Positions 59,302-64,000 of a DNA stretch of 64,000 nt are shown here, in pieces. Below the pieces are notes generated by a model. That model was not told the DNA's origin and ran no database searches. It saw nothing but the letters and a program-made list of their open reading frames with translations. The translations under genes and the position numbers were made by a program. Each line of letters opens with the position of its first letter. Within the stretch, counting starts at the first letter, position 1. The stretch spans positions 97,610 to 161,609 of the forward strand of contig NZ_JAGPXN010000015.1 of NCBI RefSeq assembly GCF_018070575.1, read 5' to 3'. Origin of the DNA: Micromonospora sp. C31 (GTDB lineage Bacteria; Actinomycetota; Actinomycetes; Mycobacteriales; Micromonosporaceae).

Positions 59302-59652
59302 TCAGCCCGCGAACTCGGCGACCGGCCGGACCACGACGGAGCCGCCCCCGCGTGCGCCGGGGCAGCGCGCCGCCCAGTCGAGCGCGACGTCGAGGTCCGG
59401 CACGTCGATCACGTAGAAACCGCCGAGGATCTCGCGGGTCTCCGCGAACGGCCCGTCCGTGACGGTCCGCCGGCCGTCCGGGGCGACCCGGACCGTGGTG
59501 GCGGTGACCAGGTCCGCCAGCGACTCGCCGGAGACCAGGATCCCCGCCTCGCGCACCTGCTTGTCGTACGCCATCCAGTCACCGACGTCGCAGCCGTCGG
59601 CGCCGCCGTCCGCGTCGACCGCCCCGGCGTTGATGAGCAACATGTACTTCAC
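59302..59652 (-). CDS. YCII/DGPF-domain protein, ECF42 partner
   Basis: 116 residues from GTG 59650-59652, which has GGAGGGGAG six bases upstream. The YCII fold is clear: YMLLINAGAV, a helix DWMAYDKQVREAGILVSGES, and the signature VTDGPFAETREILGGFYVI. It is the usual neighbour of ECF42 sigma factors and their typical regulon member. The biochemical function is unknown. The two genes form a short operon with the sigma factor second. Confidence 0.9.
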   Translation of the reverse strand: MKYMLLINAGAVDADGGADGCDVGDWMAYDKQVREAGILVSGESLADLVTATTVRVAPDGRRTVTDGPFAETREILGGFYVIDVPDLDVALDWAARCPGARGGGSVVVRPVAEFAG

Positions 59653-59834
59653 GATGAACTCCCCTCCGTGTCGCGTCACCCTGCCGTGCCGGGCGACGCC
59701 GTACGACATCACTACGGACGGGGTACGGCCGATTGGACACCCGCCCGGGTTTCTTCTCCGCGACGGATCCGACGCGGACCCGGCTCCGGTGACCGCGCCG
59801 GGGCCCCCGGCGGTGGCGACCGCTCCCGCCCAAT

Positions 59835-61826
59835 CTACTGGCGCGGCCGGTCGTGGTTTCCGTTCGCGGAGTCCGCCGGCAGGAGGTGACGCAGCCCGGT
59901 CAGTTCCAGTACGGCGTGGGCCGGGCTCTGCGGGGTGGCGGTGACGCGCAGGCCGGCGATGATCCGTGCGACCTCGTGCAGGATCCGTACGCCGGTGCTG
60001 CTCAGGTGGGTGACCGGGGTGAGGTCGATGGTCAGCGGCAGGCTGCCGCCGCGGCTGGCCTGCATGATCGCGGCACGTAGCGCGGGGCCGGTGAGCAGGT
60101 CCACCGGCCCCCGCACCCGCAGCCGGCGGCCCGCCGGTGTCTCGGTGACGGTGACCGTGAACTCCTCGACGACGGTGGCCTGCTTGTGGGGGCCGGCAGC
60201 CTGGGCGGCGGCCACGGTGGTGACGTTGGTGGCCTGGCCGATGCGGTGGTGCAGGCTGACGGTGGTGCCGGCCCGGGTGTGCCGGACCTCCGCGTGGTCG
60301 ACGAGTCCGCGGATCATCGTCAGTCCACGGCCGCGACCGCCCGGATCGGCGACCGGTGGGCGCCACCGCCCCTGGTCGGCGCAGGTGAGGTGCACGACGC
60401 CCTGATCGTCCAGCGTGCCGTGCAGCGTGAACGTCCCTGGCGGACCGCCGGGATAGGCGTGGTCGATGGCGTTGGTGACGGCCTCCCCGGCGGCGTGGAC
60501 GAGGTCGCTCGCGTCGGAGCCGCTGGCCCCGATCCGGGTGAGCCAGTCGTCGAGGTGTCGGCGCATCGGGCGCAGCGCCGTCGTCTCGGCGGGCAGGGTC
60601 ACGTGCAGGGGTGCGACGGGCTCGGCCAGGAGGTGGGCGGCGAGGAGCGTGGTGTCGTCGCCGAAGCCACCGCCGGCCAGGGCGAGACGCTCCGTGACCA
60701 GGGTGCAGACCCGATCGGGCAGCCGCTGCGGGACGGTCGTGGCCTCGTGCAGTGTCGCCCGCCGAGCTGACGCCGCGGCGGCGGCCAGGATGCGGTTGCC
60801 GTCGTGCAGGCTCTGCCGGGGTCGTTCGATCAGCCCGTCGGTGTAGAGCAGCAGGATGTCGTCGGCCCGTAGCCGGCAGGTGTGGACCGGGGCGGGGCGG
60901 GCTCCGGTGCCCAGGGGCCCCGCGGGCGTCAGCGGCAGGTAGCGGCCGTCGCCGGTGGCGCCGAGGACCAGCGGCGCGGGGTGTGCGTGGCTGGCCGCCT
61001 CGAGCGTCCCGGTGCCCGGATCGAGGATCGCGAGGCAGGTGGTGGCCGCCCGGGTCGCGGGGGTGCGGGCCGCGAAGTCGTCCAGGGCGGCCAGCACCTG
61101 CGGCAGGCCGCCGCCCGACTGCAACGCCTGCCGGGCGACCGTACGGAGCTGGCCCATGGCCGCCGCGGCCGCGGCGCCGTGCCCGACGACGTCGCCGACG
61201 GTCAGCGCGAGCCGCCCGTCCGGCAGGGGAACCGCGTCGAACCAGTCCCCGCCGGCGACGAGGTCGCTGCTCGCCACGAGGTAGTGCGCGGCGACCTGGA
61301 CGCGCGCCAGGACGGGCAGCATGTCGGGCAGGAGGCTGCGTTGCAGTTCCAGGACCAGGCCGGCGGCCTGCCGGTAGCGGCGTTCGGAGGTGGCGGCGGC
61401 GACCTCGGCGGCCTGCCGGGCGGCCACCACACCGGTGGCGTCGACGGCCTGCACGATCACCCCGCGTACCGAGCCGTCGGGGTTGCGCCAGGGCGCCATG
61501 TCGAACGTGTAGAAGGCCTCCGTCAGCCTGCCGTCGCCGTCGCGGTCGGTCAGGACGCGCTGCTCGTAGCCGTGCGAACGGACGCCGCGCAGGGCCTGGT
61601 CGAGCAGTTCGAAGATGTGCTGGCCGGCGAGTTCGGGCACCGCCCGCCGGAAGGGCTCGCCGAGCAGGTCGCTGCGGTTGCCGACGGCGGCGCGTACGGC
61701 CGGGTTCGCGGCCACCACGCGCAGCTCGGGGCCCTCGAAGATCCACACGAATCCGGGCAGTTGCTCGAATCCGTCGAGCACCGCCTGCGGATCACCGGAA
61801 GACCAGCGTGTATGCGGATCGGCCAC
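59835..61826 (-). CDS. SpoIIE-type PP2C phosphatase with PAS, HATPase and STAS domains
   Basis: 663 residues from GTG 61824-61826. In order: PAS domain (about 15-130, LPGFVWIFEGPELRVVAANP), PP2C/SpoIIE domain (about 160-380, AGGDWFDAVPLPDGRLALTV, GDVVGHGAAAAA and the metal Asp in GGGFGDDTTLL), a HATPase_c2 kinase-like domain (about 390-520, ALRPMRRHLDDWL, AGEAVTNAIDHAYPG), and a C-terminal STAS domain (about 545-645, VRGPVDLLTGPALRAAI, THLSSTGVRIL). It combines phosphatase, anti-sigma kinase and anti-anti-sigma functions in one protein and probably links a PAS-sensed signal to a sigma factor switch. Confidence 0.9.
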   Translation of the reverse strand: MADPHTRWSSGDPQAVLDGFEQLPGFVWIFEGPELRVVAANPAVRAAVGNRSDLLGEPFRRAVPELAGQHIFELLDQALRGVRSHGYEQRVLTDRDGDGRLTEAFYTFDMAPWRNPDGSVRGVIVQAVDATGVVAARQAAEVAAATSERRYRQAAGLVLELQRSLLPDMLPVLARVQVAAHYLVASSDLVAGGDWFDAVPLPDGRLALTVGDVVGHGAAAAAAMGQLRTVARQALQSGGGLPQVLAALDDFAARTPATRAATTCLAILDPGTGTLEAASHAHPAPLVLGATGDGRYLPLTPAGPLGTGARPAPVHTCRLRADDILLLYTDGLIERPRQSLHDGNRILAAAAASARRATLHEATTVPQRLPDRVCTLVTERLALAGGGFGDDTTLLAAHLLAEPVAPLHVTLPAETTALRPMRRHLDDWLTRIGASGSDASDLVHAAGEAVTNAIDHAYPGGPPGTFTLHGTLDDQGVVHLTCADQGRWRPPVADPGGRGRGLTMIRGLVDHAEVRHTRAGTTVSLHHRIGQATNVTTVAAAQAAGPHKQATVVEEFTVTVTETPAGRRLRVRGPVDLLTGPALRAAIMQASRGGSLPLTIDLTPVTHLSSTGVRILHEVARIIAGLRVTATPQSPAHAVLELTGLRHLLPADSANGNHDRPRQ

Positions 61827-62085
61827 AGACGCTTACCCCTCACCCGTGCGCACCAGCAGCACCCTGTCATGCCCGCAACCCGCCCGTCCAATCCGCCGGG
61901 GGCGACTTCGCGCTCGACGGGCCGGGCGGACCGGACCGGGTGACGGGTCGGGGCGGGCAGTTATTGACCATGCCGGGCGGATGGCCGTAGGTTCCAGCCA
62001 CGCATCGACACCGGTAATTGGATGCGGCCGCATCCGATCCCCCACGTCGGTGACCCTCCGAACCCTCGCGACAAGGACGGTCATC

Positions 62086-63198
62086 ATGATCACCCGCCGC
62101 TCCCTGCTCGGCACGGTGGCCGCGGCCGGCGTGGCCACGGCCGTCGCGCCGGCCCTCGCCCCCGGCCCGGCCCGCGCCGCGTCCTGGAAGAAGCGACTCA
62201 CGGGCGCCGACCTCGACACCAACCACCGGTGGCGGGTCGCGGGCACCGACCTCGGCATCCCGTACGTGCTGGAGAACGGCTCGATCGGCTATCTGTTCGG
62301 CGACACGTTCGACACCCCGTGGCCCGAGGGCCCGCCGGTGCCCAACGACTGGCGCTCGCCGGTCATGCTGCGCTCCGCCGTGCACCCCGGCGCCGCCGGC
62401 GGCATCGTCTTCGACAGCGCCGCCCGCGTCGCGGGCAACGGCCGGGCTCCGGAGCTGATGCACAACGGCCACCACGGGGTGGGCATCGACGGCCTGTGGG
62501 AGGTGACCGTCATCCCCAACGACGGTATCGCCTTCCCCGAGACCGGCCGCCAGCTCGTGTCGTACATGAGCATCGAGAACTGGCACTCCGCCGGCCCGGC
62601 CGGGCCGGACTGGCGGTCGCGCTACGCCGGGCTCGCCTACAGCGACAACGGCAACGACTTCGTCCGTACGCCACTGAAGTGGTGGAACGACGCCGCCAAC
62701 ACCGATCCGTTCCAGATGTGGACGATGCAGCGCGACGGGGACTGGGTGTACGTCTTCTCCGTACGCGCCGGCCGCCAGCACGGGCCGATGATGCTGCGCC
62801 GGGTCCGCTGGGACCGGCTGTTCTTCCCCGAGTCGTACGAGGGCTGGGGCTTCAACGGCAGCAACTGGGGCTGGGGGCGCCCGTGCACGCCCATCCTCAC
62901 CGGCCGCTTCGGCGAGCCCTCGGTGCGACGCCTCGCCGACGGCACCTGGGTGATGTCGTACCTCAACTGCGCCACCGGCTGCATCGTCACCCGTACGGCG
63001 GACGGGCCGGACCGGATCTGGACGGCCGAACGGATCCAGGTCACCTCCTGGCAGGAACCCGGCCTCTACGGCGGCTTCGTCCACCCGTGGTCGAGCCGGC
63101 GGGCCAACGACCTGCACCTGATGGTCTCGAAGTGGACCAGGACGCCCGACAACCGCAGCACCGCCTACCACGTCAGCCAGTTCGTCGGATCGGCGTAG
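62086..63198 (+). CDS. Tat-exported DUF4185 protein
   Basis: 370 residues from ATG 62086, with AAGGA upstream. The N-terminus carries a twin-arginine signal (ITRRSLLGTVAAAGVATAV) with likely cleavage near ARA. The mature domain is DUF4185, a five-bladed beta-propeller-type family found in secreted actinobacterial proteins. Visible repeats include YLFGDTFDTPWPEG, PNDWRSPVMLRSA, YSDNGNDFVRTPLKW and FGEPSVRRLADGTWVM. Some members are linked to arabinogalactan or other glycan degradation. It lies 447 bp upstream of a GH10 xylanase on the same strand, which fits a cluster of secreted glycan-active proteins. Confidence 0.85.
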   Translation: MITRRSLLGTVAAAGVATAVAPALAPGPARAASWKKRLTGADLDTNHRWRVAGTDLGIPYVLENGSIGYLFGDTFDTPWPEGPPVPNDWRSPVMLRSAVHPGAAGGIVFDSAARVAGNGRAPELMHNGHHGVGIDGLWEVTVIPNDGIAFPETGRQLVSYMSIENWHSAGPAGPDWRSRYAGLAYSDNGNDFVRTPLKWWNDAANTDPFQMWTMQRDGDWVYVFSVRAGRQHGPMMLRRVRWDRLFFPESYEGWGFNGSNWGWGRPCTPILTGRFGEPSVRRLADGTWVMSYLNCATGCIVTRTADGPDRIWTAERIQVTSWQEPGLYGGFVHPWSSRRANDLHLMVSKWTRTPDNRSTAYHVSQFVGSA

Positions 63199-63347
63199 AC
63201 CGGCCTCCCGCACCACCCGCTCGCGCACCGACGGGCTCCCGGGCGGCCAGGAACTCGCGGTTCACGGCCGCCGGCACCGGAGGCCGGGGGCGGCGCCCAT
63301 CCGACAACGCCCCGACGTGTTACGGAAGCACGCCGAAAAATCCGGTC

Positions 63348-63394
63348 GACGGACACTCACACCGATCGCGCGAAGATCGGTGCGGGTGTCCGTC
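63348..63394 (+). terminator. Strong hairpin terminator after DUF4185 gene
   Basis: A 20-bp stem (63348-63367 pairing with 63375-63394, two G-U type positions) with a 7-nt loop and a short pyrimidine tail (TTCTT). It is the most stable hairpin seen in the window. It lies about 150 bp after the DUF4185 stop. Confidence 0.75.
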
Positions 63395-63470
63395 TTCTTG
63401 CTCGCCTCTTCGTTGACCTGCCATACGATGCGCACCTGTCGAGCCGGGACGCTCCTTAGCTATCGTTAGT

Positions 63471-63480
63471 TTTCCGGAAA
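63471..63480. promoter_or_regulatory. Palindrome in the xylanase upstream region
   Basis: Perfect 10-bp palindrome TTTCCGGAAA about 165 bp upstream of the xylanase start. It may be an operator for a substrate-sensing repressor of glycan-degrading genes. This is weak evidence from position only. Confidence 0.35.
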
Positions 63481-63645
63481 TTGTTGCGGGTAAATGTATC
63501 GCGCTGCCATACTCCACATCCATCAGGGTCGATGATGGTGGCCGCAGCCCCTGCGGTGCGGCCCGCCGGGCGGCCCCGATCCGGCACACCCCCACCACAC
63601 CGGCCCGCCACCGACGGTGCGGACCGGCCCCCGGAAGGAGCAGCA

Positions 63646-64000
63646 ATGACCGAGAGGTGCCACCGGGACACCCGACCGAGATCACGCTCGCGCGCACGCG
63701 CGGCCATCGCCGTCGCCGCCGTGGGACTGCTCGCGGCGACCGGCGCCATGGTCCTGCCCGGCGCGGCGAGCGCCGGGACCACCCTGGGCGCGTCGGCGGC
63801 GGAACGCGGCCGCTACTTCGGCGCCGCCGTCGCCGCCAACAAGCTCAGCGACAGCACCTACGTCACGATCCTCAACCGGGAGTTCAACAGTGTGACTCCC
63901 GAGAACGAGATGAAGATCGACGCGACCGAGCCGCAGCAGAACCAGTTCACCTTCGGCAACGCCGACCGGATCGTCAACCACGCCCTCGGCCGGGGGATGA
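63646..64000 (+). CDS. Endo-1,4-beta-xylanase, GH10 (N-terminal part, cut by right edge)
   Basis: The first 118 residues are visible, from ATG 63646 with GGAAGGAG eight bases upstream. An unusually long n-region (RHRD..RSRSRARA) precedes a Sec signal (IAVAAVGLLAATGAMVL) ending near ASA. The mature start matches GH10: RGRYFGAAVAANKLSD, REFNSVTPENEMKID and FGNADRIVNHA. GH10 enzymes hydrolyse xylan outside the cell. The catalytic Glu residues and any carbohydrate-binding module lie beyond the window. Confidence 0.9.
   Translation, partial: MTERCHRDTRPRSRSRARAAIAVAAVGLLAATGAMVLPGAASAGTTLGASAAERGRYFGAAVAANKLSDSTYVTILNREFNSVTPENEMKIDATEPQQNQFTFGNADRIVNHALGRGM

Larger units (their letters stand above)
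63199..63645. other. Intergenic region before the xylanase
   Basis: 447 bp. It holds a strong hairpin (63348-63394) and, downstream, the perfect palindrome TTTCCGGAAA (63471-63480) in the probable promoter of the xylanase gene. No gene is seen. Confidence 0.6.

Noticed and set aside
1..64000. CRISPR array, tRNA, rRNA, transposase or integrase
   Set aside because: No regularly spaced repeats, no cloverleaf and no recombinase motifs were seen. Only the 18-bp amnD repeat and single hairpins were found.

Overview
The window is high-GC actinobacterial chromosome, most likely from Micromonospora or a close relative in the Micromonosporaceae. The signs are strong GC3 bias, frequent GTG starts, 4-bp ATGA/GTGA gene overlaps, an XRE/DUF397 pair, an ECF sigma factor with a DGPF (YCII) partner, a SpoIIE-PAS-STAS phosphatase, Tat and lipoprotein export signals, and a secreted GH10 xylanase. 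No rRNA, tRNA, CRISPR array, transposase or integrase was seen.

1-35 kb is a mixed accessory and defence region. On the left (1-9161, minus strand) a 2141-aa DEAD/DUF1998 helicase with a Vsr-like nuclease tail (DruE-like) overlaps a UvrD-type helicase with a RelE-like N-terminus, and a Ser/Thr kinase follows and runs off the window. Divergent from it (9250-11613, plus) are a degenerate RNase H-fold protein and a RAMA-CBS-HEPN protein, a plausible two-gene effector module. Next come an EcsC-like protein, a SUKH protein, a secreted trypsin-like protease, three lipoproteins, a candidate PD-(D/E)XK protein and an XRE/DUF397 regulator pair (11.9-20.6 kb). A second defence block follows (21050-35168): a 1637-aa PglX/DrmMI-like adenine methyltransferase overlapping a DrmD-like SNF2 helicase, a soluble Ser/Thr kinase and a helix-turn-helix N6-methylase/specificity fusion, all on the minus strand. 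Divergent on the plus strand are a 48-aa secreted peptide, a Rad50/RecF-like ATPase with a CPVC motif, and a small coupled partner. The parts resemble DISARM, Pgl/BREX type 2 and Druantia, but the combination does not match any one textbook system.

35-57 kb is a catabolic locus built around a bacterial microcompartment. One minus-strand operon (45568 to 35181) encodes HyuB, 2-aminophenol 1,6-dioxygenase (AmnB, AmnA), three shell proteins (two BMC-H and one BMC-P), then AmnC, AmnF, AmnH, AmnG, AmnE and AmnD. That is a complete 2-aminophenol meta-cleavage pathway to pyruvate and acetyl-CoA with shell genes in its middle. A divergent IclR regulator (45720-46544) carries an inverted repeat in its promoter. 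A second minus-strand operon (56686 to 46630) encodes an ABC importer, HyuA, an acyl-CoA/AMP ligase, a fumarase-superfamily lyase, an enoyl-CoA hydratase and a ThDP enzyme, probably for uptake and upstream conversion of a larger precursor.

57-64 kb looks like ordinary chromosome: a MaoC-type dehydratase, an ECF42-type sigma factor with its DGPF partner, a SpoIIE-type phosphatase, a Tat-exported DUF4185 protein and the start of a GH10 xylanase cut by the right edge. Several convergent gene pairs are separated by clear hairpin terminators.
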